From an uncultured Bacillota bacterium (GTDB lineage Bacteria > Bacillota > Clostridia > Lachnospirales > Lachnospiraceae), in contig CASEXH010000003.1 in assembly GCA_949291945.1 (NCBI GenBank), positions 82,798 through 146,797 on the forward strand: a stretch of DNA of 64,000 nucleotides, read 5' to 3'. Shown here piece by piece: positions 45,584 to 55,312 of this stretch. The translations under genes and the position numbers were made by a program. The stretch's first letter is position 1, and the number at the start of each line of letters is the position of its first letter. A model generated the notes under the pieces. The model worked only from the letters and a program-made list of their open reading frames with translations, did not search any database and was not told where the DNA came from.

Positions 45584-48500
45584 TTACAGTTTAAAAAGCA
45601 ATGTCTTGATCTCATAGGGGTGAAGACTTACCTCCACCTTGCCTTCTTTCGGCTCTTCCATAGGCCGTTCCATCAGATCTCCTTCCATCCAGGCGTCAAA
45701 GCCGAATTCCGGATTCAGCACCACCTTCTGAGAGGATCCCGCAAAATCATGGAATCTTACCACCAGATACTTTCCATCCTCTGATTTCTTTACCGCATCT
45801 ATCTCTACCTGGGGATTATCCAGGGTAAAGAAGCTGTTATATCCGGTCTTGTCCTGTCCTTCGAAAACATCCATAGGATTATTCAGTCCATAGGCTTCTT
45901 CCACCACATGCCCTGCCACAAAGTCTCCTGTATGGGGCAGGAAAGCATAAGTAAACTCATGGGTGCCCAGATCCTGAAGATGATCCGGCTGAAGGCCGGA
46001 ACGAAGAAGGGACAGACGCATCACATTGTCCTTAATGTCATATCCGTACTTGCAGTCATTCAGCAGGGCTGCGCCGTAGTTTCTCTCTGACAGATCTGCA
46101 AACCGATGGCCCACACTCTCAAATCTGGCCTGATCCCAGCTTGTATTCCAGTGGTTTGGTCTGCGAACGTTTCCGTACTGGATATCATAAGTAGCATATG
46201 TACTCCGGATATCTACTGTAAATGCTGTTTTTATAAGCTGCTGCCGCTCATGGAAATCTACCTTAGTCTTAAAATCGATCCTTCTGCTGTTGCTGTAGAA
46301 GATCATATCCTGGAATATGGCAGTATTCATATAATTCCATTCCATATGAACAGTTAACCGCAGGGGTCCCATTTCCGTGATCTGGAAAGCGGTAAGGTCC
46401 GTGATCTCCCGCATTTTCTGCTGATAGAAAATATCGATATCCCAGGCATCGTTATCAATAGGCTTATCCTCAAAAACCTGAAGGACATTTCCTCTCTCTC
46501 CGGCTGCCAGCACTTCTCTGCCAGCTTCTTTGTCATAAAGGCGGGTAATCTGTCCATAACCATTTAACTCTGCCAGATAGAATGGCGTCTCCAACTTTCT
46601 TTCCTCTACTTTGAAAGGTATCTGTCCGCTGTCTTCCCTGCCCTCTTTCACAAAGATCGTCTTATGTCCCATGGCCGGCACATCCGTTACCTGTACGTAA
46701 GCAACATCCCCCTGATCCTGGGAAACCAGAAGATTTCCCTCCTCATCGGTAAAGCTGCAGGATCCGCTTGCCGGAAGGGCCACAGTCTCATTCATATTCC
46801 ATCCGGAAGCATTGTATACGGTATAAGCCTTCTCTGTATTTTCCATAGAATCCTTCCGGAAATCTTCCAGGACTTCCATGCCGATCTCCTGAATCTTCTG
46901 GTAGTCTTTTCTGGAATCCTCATATACTTCATGAATGGAAGATCCAGGTATAATATCATGGAACTGGTTGGTAAGGATCAGCTTCCAGCCTTTTGTCAGC
47001 TTTTCCTGTTCTGCCAGGGACAGACTTCCTGCTCCCATGGCGGCCATAGCAGTCATCCACTCTGCTCTGCGGTACAAAAGCTCCATCTTCCGGTTCATTC
47101 TCTTATTATAAGCCTGGCTGGTATAAGTGCCTCTGTGATACTCCAGGTACAGTTCTCCATCCCAGGTGTTTACATACTGATCGGTATTTTCTACATTTTC
47201 CTTTAATTTCCGGAAATAGTCTCCTGCAGTGGAAGTTTTCAGATTCGGAAGTCCCGGGATCTTATCAATCCTTCTTCTGGCCTCCAGCAGATCACGGTTT
47301 ACACCGCCGCCTCCGTCTCCATATCCGTAGGAAATCAGCAGATCTTTATTCATAGCTTTCTCACTATAGGCTTCCCATACACCCTTTACGGTCTTTGCAG
47401 TGAGCAGGCCATTATAAGTGTAGAACCAGGAATCCGGTCCGTTCCAGGGTTCCGGGGTGGTAATAAAGTGTGTAAGCACCTCGGTACCGTCCATTCCTTT
47501 CCAGTGGAAGGTATCATGAGGCATACGGTTAAACTGGTTCCAGCTGATCTTGGTAGTCATAAACACGTCAATACCGGATTTCTTTAAAATCTGAGGCAGC
47601 GCCCAGGAATAGCCGAATACATCAGGAAGCCACAGATATTCCACATCTTTTCCAAATTCCTCTTTCAGAAATCTGCTTCCGATGAGAAGCTGCCGGGTGA
47701 GAGATTCTCCACTGGTCAGGTTACAGTCGGCTTCCACCCACATGCCTCCGTCGGCTTCCCAGCGTCCTTCTTTCACTCGTTTCCTGATCTCCTCAAAGAT
47801 TTCCGGAAAATCTTCTTTTATGTATTCGTAAATCTGAGGCTGGGTCTGAAGGAAAATATACTCCGGGAACATTTCCATCATACGCAGTACTGTGGAGAAA
47901 GAACGGGAAGCTTTCTCATGGGTATGTTTCAGCCGCCACAGCCATGCCATATCAATGTGGGTATGTCCCACACAGTAAACATTCACAGGAGAATGTTTCT
48001 CCATTTTGTCGATCTTTTCATTTAAGATCTGATCTGCCTGGTGAAGAGAATCATAAAAAGACTCGCTTCCGGGATAGGACCAGTCGATACAATGACAAGC
48101 CTGATCCAGTGCATTTCTCAGATCGTACTTCACCGGATTTCCCTCTTCCAGATTGGCAATGGTATCCAGGATCAGAGTGCCCATGTAATAAAAATCATCT
48201 GCCGGTTCATCTAAGCAGGCCAGATCTGCCTGACGGATCTTATGCTCCTGAACGGCAGGAACTCCTCCTCCTTCCAGTCCGGACCAGAGACGGAAGGTAA
48301 GGTTCACTGTCTTTCCGCAGAGCTCTTCCGGGAAAAATACTTCCTTGTGATTTACATCTACGCCCTGGTAGGGTTTTCCATCTATGTAGCACATAGCTTC
48401 AAAACCGGAGTTATTTCCGGCACCTGTATTGCCGAAATCAAAAATACCCACAACTCTCTGGCCTTTCCACTGGGCCGGGATCTCAATATCCTTATGCATC

Positions 48501-48709
48501 CAGAGATAACGGTCTCTTCCTGACCAGCAGTCTCCGGTGTGTATGGTATCCCAGTTGTCAAACTCTGCGGGCACCTGAGGATTCACCACTCCCTGAAGAT
48601 CTTCCTGCACCGCAAACGCCTCCAGATTCCGGATATTCCGGTATCTGTATTTTTTCACCTCTGTAATTCTTCTGTCCAGTTTCCTGTCTGTTAAAAACAT
48701 GTCTTTCAT
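45584..48709 (-). CDS. GH38 alpha-mannosidase
   Basis: 1041 residues. Zinc-site motif GHTHIDMAWLWRLKHTHEK (about residue 253), catalytic nucleophile region VEYLWLPDVFGYSWALPQIL, and a C-terminal beta-sandwich. No signal peptide, so cytosolic; such enzymes remove alpha-mannosyl residues from imported oligosaccharides. It has its own promoter, 95 nt upstream region, and the DUF4432 gene is upstream of it. Confidence 0.93.
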   Translation of the reverse strand: MKDMFLTDRKLDRRITEVKKYRYRNIRNLEAFAVQEDLQGVVNPQVPAEFDNWDTIHTGDCWSGRDRYLWMHKDIEIPAQWKGQRVVGIFDFGNTGAGNNSGFEAMCYIDGKPYQGVDVNHKEVFFPEELCGKTVNLTFRLWSGLEGGGVPAVQEHKIRQADLACLDEPADDFYYMGTLILDTIANLEEGNPVKYDLRNALDQACHCIDWSYPGSESFYDSLHQADQILNEKIDKMEKHSPVNVYCVGHTHIDMAWLWRLKHTHEKASRSFSTVLRMMEMFPEYIFLQTQPQIYEYIKEDFPEIFEEIRKRVKEGRWEADGGMWVEADCNLTSGESLTRQLLIGSRFLKEEFGKDVEYLWLPDVFGYSWALPQILKKSGIDVFMTTKISWNQFNRMPHDTFHWKGMDGTEVLTHFITTPEPWNGPDSWFYTYNGLLTAKTVKGVWEAYSEKAMNKDLLISYGYGDGGGGVNRDLLEARRRIDKIPGLPNLKTSTAGDYFRKLKENVENTDQYVNTWDGELYLEYHRGTYTSQAYNKRMNRKMELLYRRAEWMTAMAAMGAGSLSLAEQEKLTKGWKLILTNQFHDIIPGSSIHEVYEDSRKDYQKIQEIGMEVLEDFRKDSMENTEKAYTVYNASGWNMNETVALPASGSCSFTDEEGNLLVSQDQGDVAYVQVTDVPAMGHKTIFVKEGREDSGQIPFKVEERKLETPFYLAELNGYGQITRLYDKEAGREVLAAGERGNVLQVFEDKPIDNDAWDIDIFYQQKMREITDLTAFQITEMGPLRLTVHMEWNYMNTAIFQDMIFYSNSRRIDFKTKVDFHERQQLIKTAFTVDIRSTYATYDIQYGNVRRPNHWNTSWDQARFESVGHRFADLSERNYGAALLNDCKYGYDIKDNVMRLSLLRSGLQPDHLQDLGTHEFTYAFLPHTGDFVAGHVVEEAYGLNNPMDVFEGQDKTGYNSFFTLDNPQVEIDAVKKSEDGKYLVVRFHDFAGSSQKVVLNPEFGFDAWMEGDLMERPMEEPKEGKVEVSLHPYEIKTLLFKL

Positions 48710-48762
48710 AGGAACCCTCCTGTGATTTATATTGTAATGTAGTAGTTTTCCTGTTTTTTTAT

Positions 48763-48791
48763 ATTATACAAAACACGCTCTTCCACTACAA
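48763..48791 (-). promoter_or_regulatory. Promoter of the GH38 gene
   Basis: TTGTAG (48786-48791) and TATAAT (48763-48768), 17-bp spacer, minus strand. It lies between the DUF4432 stop and the GH38 start. Confidence 0.65.
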
Positions 48792-48820
48792 TTTTCCATT
48801 TTCTATATTTGGTGAAAAAA

Positions 48821-49861
48821 TTATATGCTATCTGCCTCCTTTGTTATCGCCTCCAGTTCCTTTCCTTCCAGTATCACGATCCTCAGCCAGTTCTTTTCCA
48901 CATCCAAAGGCGGAATCTTGTGAAGATCCCCTCTCTCCTCATGGTATCCTCTTCCGTAGACACTGGAATTTGCCGGCTCCAATCCTACTACATAGTCTCC
49001 GCTGGCAAGGGATTTCCATTCCATGAAATAGGGCAGCTGTTCCTTATTGAATTCCAGCCGGATACCCAGCCCCAGTTTTTCATTGATCACTGCGGCAAAA
49101 GTATTTCCCTCCTCATCTGCTTTCAGTTCGTGAATGAATACATATTCCGGTTCATTGTCTACAGGTGCTTCCATCTTCCAGTACAACCCCTCATGGCCTG
49201 CCGCCTGCTCATCCCTGGGGATCACTTTTTGGGTAGGGATCACGATCCTGGCATGCTCATCCAGCAGAGGATAGCCCACATTAAAATGATACAGCAGCAT
49301 AGCTGTTTCTTCCCGGAATCCCTGATTTTCTATAGTATCCTCAATGAGGATCTCTTTCCCCGGCCAGGAAGTGGTAATCTTTCTTCTCAGGACCATATTC
49401 TCTCCGAAAAGTTCTGCTTCCCGCATTTCTCCCTGGACCGTCATCACATAAGAGTCTTCCTCCCACCGGGTCCAGGAACCTGTATGCTCTGCAGGTGTAG
49501 TCCGGATTCTGCCATGCATGGGATAGTTCTTTCCCTGTGAAGAATAAGGTGCGCAGATATTCTCCAGGCCGCAGGTAAACATCATACCGCCCATAATGCT
49601 TCTCTGGGCTTCCTGACCATTGGTATCATAATGATTTCTTCCCTGGAGTCCCGGCTTAGACAAAAAACTCATATTGATCCCTTTATAAGACAGTTCCGCC
49701 AGATCCAGACACTTGTCCTTCATCACTGTAAAATTCAGAGGGCCGTTCTTGATCTGCCAGGCTTTCATTCCCCCTGTTCTGCCTTCTTCATAGGATATTT
49801 CCCGTATCTCAGCTGCCTGGGCCATATGTCCGGCATATCGTAATAATCTTTCTTTTTCCAT
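48821..49861 (-). CDS. DUF4432 aldose-epimerase-like protein
   Basis: 346 residues. Galactose-mutarotase-like beta fold, DUF4432 type, with MFTCGLENICAP, YPMHGRIRTTPAEHTG and HFNVGYPLLDEHARI. The His in MHGR and the Glu near the C-terminus (VGLEPANSS) are the usual family positions. Probably an epimerase or a carbohydrate-binding enzyme on mannose-type sugars. Lies 27 nt after the GH125 gene. Confidence 0.82.
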   Translation of the reverse strand: MEKERLLRYAGHMAQAAEIREISYEEGRTGGMKAWQIKNGPLNFTVMKDKCLDLAELSYKGINMSFLSKPGLQGRNHYDTNGQEAQRSIMGGMMFTCGLENICAPYSSQGKNYPMHGRIRTTPAEHTGSWTRWEEDSYVMTVQGEMREAELFGENMVLRRKITTSWPGKEILIEDTIENQGFREETAMLLYHFNVGYPLLDEHARIVIPTQKVIPRDEQAAGHEGLYWKMEAPVDNEPEYVFIHELKADEEGNTFAAVINEKLGLGIRLEFNKEQLPYFMEWKSLASGDYVVGLEPANSSVYGRGYHEERGDLHKIPPLDVEKNWLRIVILEGKELEAITKEADSI

Positions 49862-49887
49862 CTGCCTCTATCCTTTCTTCACTGTTG

Positions 49888-51180
49888 TTATGCTCTGATC
49901 TTTAAACGGTATCCGCTGCAGTCCAGAAACAGTTCTGCATACATGGCATTTGCCCAGGAAAACCATTCTCTGGTGTATCGGGTATCGTCATCCACATGAA
50001 AGCCCTCATGCATGACCCCTTTTCCACCGGTAGTATCCGCCATGTTCCGCAGGATCCTTTTCTTTTCTTCCTTCTCTTTGCTGGTCAGCCCCCGGATCGC
50101 CATGGATATATGCCAGATATAGCTGGACGGTGTATGGGGGCTGCCGATTCCTGCGGCTTTCTTGCCTTCATAATAATAAGGATTGGCATTACTAAGAAGA
50201 AATCTTCTTGTATTTTCCCCAACATCCGGATCCGAAGGATAGCCCAGATAATCCATAGCCAGCAGGCTTGGCACATTGGCATCGTCCATCAGATTATACA
50301 TACCGTAACCATCTGTCTCATAAGCATAGATCACCCCGAATTCCTGAGTGGCGGTTTTCCCTATGCTTTCTATCGCATAGTGGATCTTTTCCTTCAGTTC
50401 TCTGGCTTCTTTTTCCAGTTCCGGGCAGTGAAAGATCTCCCTTTCGATTTCTTCCAGATATCCCAGCACTACCACAGCAAACATATTGGAGGGGATCAGA
50501 TACCCATAAGTACAGGCGTCGTCGCTTGGACGAAAACCTGACCAGATCAGCCCTGTATCGGATTTTACCAAAGCGCCTTTTCCTTCTCTGGACAGGGTAT
50601 CATTGTAAAAACTGTTTCCTCTGATAAACCGATAGTCGGATTTTTCCTCATGGGCCTGTTCTGTGCAAAAGACTTCCAGAATTTTTCCTATGCCTTTCTG
50701 AAACTCTCCTTCAAACTGGGAAACACATCCTGTATTCTTCCAGAGCAGCCAGGCCAGCTGTATGGGATAACAAAGAGAATCTACCTCAAACTTTCTCTCC
50801 CACACCCAGGGATTCTGATCCGGATCGTCCTTTTCCCAGCAGGCGCCGCTTGGAGAAGAATTAAAAGCATTGGCGTAAGGATCGATACAAATATACTGAA
50901 ACTGGCGCTTTACCAGACCTGCTATAATTTCCCGGATCTCCCGGTCTTCCTTTGCCAGGAAAATGTAAGGACGAAGCTGCGCCGCTGAATCCCGAAGCCA
51001 CATAGCGGGAATATCCCCGGTAATCACATGAGTAGTGCCGTCTTCCATTTTTTTCACCGTAGTATCCAATGTATTGGTATAGCAGGTCTTAAACAGCTCC
51101 AGCAGTTCCGGTTCTTCCTTCCACTGCTCTTTTAAAGACACAAATAGATCTGCCATTACCTTAGGTATTTTTTTCTCCAT
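49888..51180 (-). CDS. GH125 exo-alpha-1,6-mannosidase
   Basis: 430 residues, (alpha/alpha)6 barrel. Family signature GDIPAMWLRDSAAQLRPYIFL near residue 54, ANAFNSSPSGACWEKDD, and SPSGAC-type and RGNSFYND segments. Metal-independent exo-mannosidase of the N-glycan and mannan pathway. It starts the co-directional run with DUF4432. Confidence 0.93.
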   Translation of the reverse strand: MEKKIPKVMADLFVSLKEQWKEEPELLELFKTCYTNTLDTTVKKMEDGTTHVITGDIPAMWLRDSAAQLRPYIFLAKEDREIREIIAGLVKRQFQYICIDPYANAFNSSPSGACWEKDDPDQNPWVWERKFEVDSLCYPIQLAWLLWKNTGCVSQFEGEFQKGIGKILEVFCTEQAHEEKSDYRFIRGNSFYNDTLSREGKGALVKSDTGLIWSGFRPSDDACTYGYLIPSNMFAVVVLGYLEEIEREIFHCPELEKEARELKEKIHYAIESIGKTATQEFGVIYAYETDGYGMYNLMDDANVPSLLAMDYLGYPSDPDVGENTRRFLLSNANPYYYEGKKAAGIGSPHTPSSYIWHISMAIRGLTSKEKEEKKRILRNMADTTGGKGVMHEGFHVDDDTRYTREWFSWANAMYAELFLDCSGYRLKIRA

Positions 51181-51221
51181 AACGATATCTCCTGTTTCTG
51201 TTTTACTTCCGAATTTTTCTC

Positions 51222-51227
51222 ATTATA
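51222..51227 (-). promoter_or_regulatory. Promoter -10 of the GH125 gene
   Basis: TATAAT on the minus strand (51222-51227), about 40 nt before the start; an imperfect TTTTTG -35 lies 18 bp upstream. Confidence 0.45.
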
Positions 51228-51233
51228 ACACAG

Positions 51234-51278
51234 AAGCGGAGACCTCAAAAACTGTAAAAATTTTTGAAATCTCCGCTT
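51234..51278. terminator. Hairpin between the MATE and GH125 genes
   Basis: AAGCGGAGA / TCTCCGCTT outer stem with an inner CAAAAA/TTTTTG stem. On the minus strand it follows the MATE stop; the U-tract is weak, so termination is likely but not certain. Confidence 0.6.
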
Positions 51279-51307
51279 ATTTTTATAAACATATAACCTT
51301 GCTGCTC

Positions 51308-52684
51308 TTACTTCTGGCCAGATGGGACTTCCTGGTGTATCTGCCTCATACACTGTTTCCGCACAAAGTAGAAGCACACCGCCTGCATAACAATGGTAGC
51401 GATCCAGGAACCCGGATAAGAAATAAATAAAAAGTAAAGGGATCTGTGCTGAGGGAAAAAAGCATAAATCCACAAGATCCTGGTGCCTACGGTTCCGATA
51501 ATCGAAAGGATCATCGGCACACCGGAATGGCCCATTCCCCGGAGAGCTCCCGGAATAAGGTCCATAATACCGCAAAGGAAATAGGGCACGGTGGTAATGG
51601 ACAGAATCTCCAGACCACACTGAATAACTTCCGGATCGCTGGTATAAATTCCCAGTACCTGAGAACCGAACACATAGGCACCCACTCCAAGGACTGCCGA
51701 TACCCCTACAGAAAGGATTATACAGTCCACAAAGACCCTGTCCATTCTCTTTGTTTTCCCTACACTATAGTTCTGGCTTGTAAAGCTCATACATGCCTGG
51801 GTCACTGCATTGATCGATGAATATAAAAATCCCAGCACATTATTGGCAGCCGTATAGCCGGCCATTGCCGTTGAGCCAAAGGAATTCACAGAAGACTGGA
51901 GCAATGCATTGGAAAAATTGATCACAGTACTTTGAATCCCTGCGGGTATACCCACCTGAAAAATACGTTTCAGATATATGCCCCGGATCCTGAGCTTTGA
52001 AAACCGCAGCTGGTAACTTCCTTCCGTCCTGTGGAGGCACCAGAGCACCAGAATACAGGAAATCATCTGGGAAGCCACCGTTCCGATAGCCACTCCTGCC
52101 ACTCCAAGAGGGATGACGATAACCAGCAGCAGATCCAGCACCACGTTGGTCATACCTGCCGCCAGCAGGAAAAACAGAGGACGCTTTGTATCCCCTACTG
52201 CTCTCAGAACAGCAGCCCCATAGTTATACAGCATGAAAAAGGGCATGCCCATGAAATAAATCCGCATATAAACCACCGACTGGTCGATCACATCTGCCGG
52301 AGTGGCCATAAGCTCAAGGGCAAATCTGGATGCCCCCACTCCCACAAAAGCCATGATAATACCGCTGACCAGAGCCAGGGCAATAGCTGTATGTACTGCT
52401 TCCGACATCTCCTTATCCCGTCCTGCTGCATAATATCTGGCTGCAAGGACATTTGCCCCCAGCGAGATCCCAATAAACAGGTTGGTAAAAATATTGATCA
52501 AAGCTGTAGTAGAACCCACCGCCGCAAGAGCCTGGCTTCCGCTGAACCTTCCCACTACAATAATATCCACTGCATTAAACATCAGCTGCAGGATACTTGT
52601 GAGCATGAGAGGAAGGGAAAAGGAAATCAGCTTATCCATAATGGATCCGTTGCACATATCAATCTCGAACTTATTCTTTTTCAT
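51308..52684 (-). CDS. MATE-family multidrug/metabolite transporter
   Basis: 458 residues, 12 predicted helices, with the DinF/NorM-type motifs FSLPLMLTSILQLMFNAVDIIVVG and IGISLGANVLAARYYAAG. Cation-driven exporter. ATG at 52684 follows GGGGG at 8 nt; the longer frame to 52750 is less likely. It is separated from the GABA aminotransferase gene by about 100 nt and may be in the same transcript or separate. Confidence 0.9.
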   Translation of the reverse strand: MKKNKFEIDMCNGSIMDKLISFSLPLMLTSILQLMFNAVDIIVVGRFSGSQALAAVGSTTALINIFTNLFIGISLGANVLAARYYAAGRDKEMSEAVHTAIALALVSGIIMAFVGVGASRFALELMATPADVIDQSVVYMRIYFMGMPFFMLYNYGAAVLRAVGDTKRPLFFLLAAGMTNVVLDLLLVIVIPLGVAGVAIGTVASQMISCILVLWCLHRTEGSYQLRFSKLRIRGIYLKRIFQVGIPAGIQSTVINFSNALLQSSVNSFGSTAMAGYTAANNVLGFLYSSINAVTQACMSFTSQNYSVGKTKRMDRVFVDCIILSVGVSAVLGVGAYVFGSQVLGIYTSDPEVIQCGLEILSITTVPYFLCGIMDLIPGALRGMGHSGVPMILSIIGTVGTRILWIYAFFPQHRSLYFLFISYPGSWIATIVMQAVCFYFVRKQCMRQIHQEVPSGQK

Positions 52685-52786
52685 GGACATTTCCCCCAAA
52701 AATTCGCTTTCTGCAAAGCTTATCTTACTGCTTTGTGCAAATTTCGTCAATAGGGGCTATCCGGAAGATTTTATCATAAAAGCCTT

Positions 52787-54157
52787 TTATGATTCAAGGC
52801 ATTCCTTCAGGCTTTCCTCCATGATCCTGAATCCAGCCTCAAGCTGTTCATCTGTAACGACCAGGGGACAGAGGAAACGGACTACGTTGTTATAAGTACC
52901 GGCGCTTTCTATGATCAGACCCTTTCCTGCTGCTGTCTGCACCAGTCTGGTTACCAGTTCCGGGTATGGCTCTTTTGTCTTGGGCTCTTTTACAAACTCT
53001 GTACCCATCATGGCGCCGATACCTCTCACATCTCCCACTACCGGGTATTTTTCTGCCAGTCCTTTATAGAAATCCTCTACCTTCTTGCCAATCTCAAGGG
53101 CCCGGGTGCAGAGGTCATTCTTCTTTATAAATTTAATGGTTTCAATAGCCGAGGCACAGGCCACGGCGTTTCCGCAGAAAGTACCGCCGATAGTTCCCGG
53201 GGTAACTCCATCCATAATCTCTGCCCTGGCTGTAACTGCAGAAAGAGGCATACCTGCAGCAATGGATTTTGCTGTTGCAATGATATCTGGAGCGCAGCCT
53301 GCTTCTTTCCAGTAATCTGAAACAAACATCCTTCCGGACCGTCCCCATCCAGACTGGACTTCATCTGCCACAAGAAGAATGCCATATTTATCACAGATAC
53401 CCCGGACTGCTTTCACCCATTCGATAGGAGCTGGCACAAATCCTCCTTCCCCCTGAACAGGCTCTACAACGACAGCAGCCACATAGTCCGGAGCAGAACA
53501 CTCCTCAAATACCATTTCCAGACGTTTCACATAGTAGTCGATAGCTTCTTTCTCTGTGAATCCTTTTGGCGCCCGGTAGAGATAGGGAAATTCTGCACGA
53601 TAAACTCCGTCAGGCATAGGACCCATTCCGTAAGCATAGGATTTTTTGCTGGTCATCGCCATGGTCAGCGCAGTTCTTCCGTGAAACGCACCGGAAAATA
53701 CAATAATATTCGGTCTTTTCGTATAGGACTTTGCGATCTTAACCGCATTCTCGTCTGCTTCAGCGCCGCTGTTGGCAAACATGGTCTTCTTTCTTTCTCC
53801 CCTGACCGGCATGAACGTATTCATCATCTCCGCCAGTGTAATATAATTCTCATGAGTCATGATATTCATCATAGCATGAAAATATTTCTCTGACTGGTCT
53901 TTTACCGCCTGGATCATCTCCGGCTGTGAATATCCTGCGTTTAACACGCCTACGCCGCCTACCCAGTCCAAGAAAATATTGCCGTCTGCATCTTCCACCA
54001 TTGCCCCTTCTCCTCTGTTAATAACAACAGGATAATTACATTTAACGGCGCCGGGCATGGATTCTTTTCTTCTTTCTATAATCGCTTTGGCTTTAGGTCC
54101 CGGTAAAACCTCTGTTTTAATCTCCGGCAATGCGGTTCTCAGTTCTGACATTTTCAT
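52787..54157 (-). CDS. gabT: 4-Aminobutyrate aminotransferase, class III
   Basis: 456 residues, PLP enzyme. Substrate and cofactor motifs: VVVEPVQGEGGFVPAP, LLVADEVQSGWGRSGRMF, and the PLP-Lys region ATAKSIAAGMPLSAV. It moves the amino group of GABA (or 5-aminovalerate) to 2-oxoglutarate or pyruvate. A second ATG, six nt in, has a better spaced site (54151). It is followed by the hydroxy-acid dehydrogenase gene's product in the pathway, 15 nt upstream. Confidence 0.87.
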   Translation of the reverse strand: MKMSELRTALPEIKTEVLPGPKAKAIIERRKESMPGAVKCNYPVVINRGEGAMVEDADGNIFLDWVGGVGVLNAGYSQPEMIQAVKDQSEKYFHAMMNIMTHENYITLAEMMNTFMPVRGERKKTMFANSGAEADENAVKIAKSYTKRPNIIVFSGAFHGRTALTMAMTSKKSYAYGMGPMPDGVYRAEFPYLYRAPKGFTEKEAIDYYVKRLEMVFEECSAPDYVAAVVVEPVQGEGGFVPAPIEWVKAVRGICDKYGILLVADEVQSGWGRSGRMFVSDYWKEAGCAPDIIATAKSIAAGMPLSAVTARAEIMDGVTPGTIGGTFCGNAVACASAIETIKFIKKNDLCTRALEIGKKVEDFYKGLAEKYPVVGDVRGIGAMMGTEFVKEPKTKEPYPELVTRLVQTAAGKGLIIESAGTYNNVVRFLCPLVVTDEQLEAGFRIMEESLKECLES

Positions 54158-54172
54158 CTCTTCCTTTCTCTT

Positions 54173-55300
54173 TTAGTCATATAAACTTTCATAAATAGAT
54201 AAAATCTGTTCTTCTGTCATAGGAATGTAGCCGTTTTCCAAAAGTCTCTGCTGATTGGCGATCACTGAATGAGCAAACTCTGAAAGCTCCGCCCGGCTCA
54301 GTCCATATTCCTTTAAAGACTTCTTTCGAAGGATGTTTTCGTTGAGCAGTTCCTCAATTTTTATATAAACATCTGCCTGCCCACAGCCTAAAGTTTTGGC
54401 CAGCTCTTCATTTAATATCTTGATCTTTCCCTCAGGAAGATATTTCATATAGGTCTTAAATACACCGGTAAACACTGCATAGTTGGCTTCCCCATGAGGA
54501 ACATGATAGACAGCCCCCAGAGGATAGCTCATAGCATGGACAGTTCCGCACCCGGCATTTCCAAAGGCGATCCCCGCCATGGCAGAAGCTGTAAGAACTT
54601 TACCCGCTTCCGCCTCTATGACCTCTTTTTTCTTTTCTTCCCCTGCCTCTTTAATCTTTTTATAGGCAGTTAAGATCATTTTGGCTGCCTGAAAGCTGAG
54701 AGTCTCTGATAGTTCTGTGGCTTTTGGGGACAGATATGATTCCAGAGAGTGAACCAGCGCATCAATGGAGCTTGCGGCAAATACTGAAAAAGGAAGTTTT
54801 TCCAGAAGCTGAGAAACCAGCACTGCATCATCTGCATACAGAGCATCATCAGCCAGCCCGAACTTCGTATGCCTGCTTTTAAATTCCAAAATGGAAATAT
54901 TTGTCATCTCACTTCCAGTTCCACAGGTTGTCGGGACGATCACAAGAGGTACTTTCTTAGCTGCCGGAAAGACGTGATCAAATAAATCTCCCACTGGCAT
55001 AAACTTTTCAAGGCAGAAGAGTTTCGCCGCATCGATCACGGTTCCCCCTCCGATAGCCACTACCCTTTTATAGGATTTTGTTACGTCTTTGCCGATGGCC
55101 TCCACCATTTCATCTGTAGGTTCTCCGGAACCATATTTACGGATCAGGATCACCTGTCCGGCCTGAGCCTCCTGAAAATACCGATTCCATATAGAAGGGC
55201 TTGCAATGACCAGATCCTCCGGTGATAAAGAAAACTTTTCTATAAATTCTTTCACTGTATCCAGGATGGAAATCTTAGGTACTACCTGAAATGTTTTCAT
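54173..55300 (-). CDS. 4-Hydroxybutyrate dehydrogenase (iron-containing alcohol dehydrogenase family)
   Basis: 375 residues. Group III iron alcohol dehydrogenase: VVAIGGGTVIDAAKL (NAD site), IVPTTCGTGSEMTN, SIDALVHSLESYLSP and the metal ligands in FGNAGCGTVHAMSYPLG and HVPHGEANY. Sequence resembles the 4HbD of clostridial succinate/GABA fermentation, reducing succinate semialdehyde to 4-hydroxybutyrate, and it lies next to gabT. An omega-hydroxyvalerate analogue is possible. Confidence 0.87.
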   Translation of the reverse strand: MKTFQVVPKISILDTVKEFIEKFSLSPEDLVIASPSIWNRYFQEAQAGQVILIRKYGSGEPTDEMVEAIGKDVTKSYKRVVAIGGGTVIDAAKLFCLEKFMPVGDLFDHVFPAAKKVPLVIVPTTCGTGSEMTNISILEFKSRHTKFGLADDALYADDAVLVSQLLEKLPFSVFAASSIDALVHSLESYLSPKATELSETLSFQAAKMILTAYKKIKEAGEEKKKEVIEAEAGKVLTASAMAGIAFGNAGCGTVHAMSYPLGAVYHVPHGEANYAVFTGVFKTYMKYLPEGKIKILNEELAKTLGCGQADVYIKIEELLNENILRKKSLKEYGLSRAELSEFAHSVIANQQRLLENGYIPMTEEQILSIYESLYD

Positions 55301-55312
55301 AATCTCGCCTCT

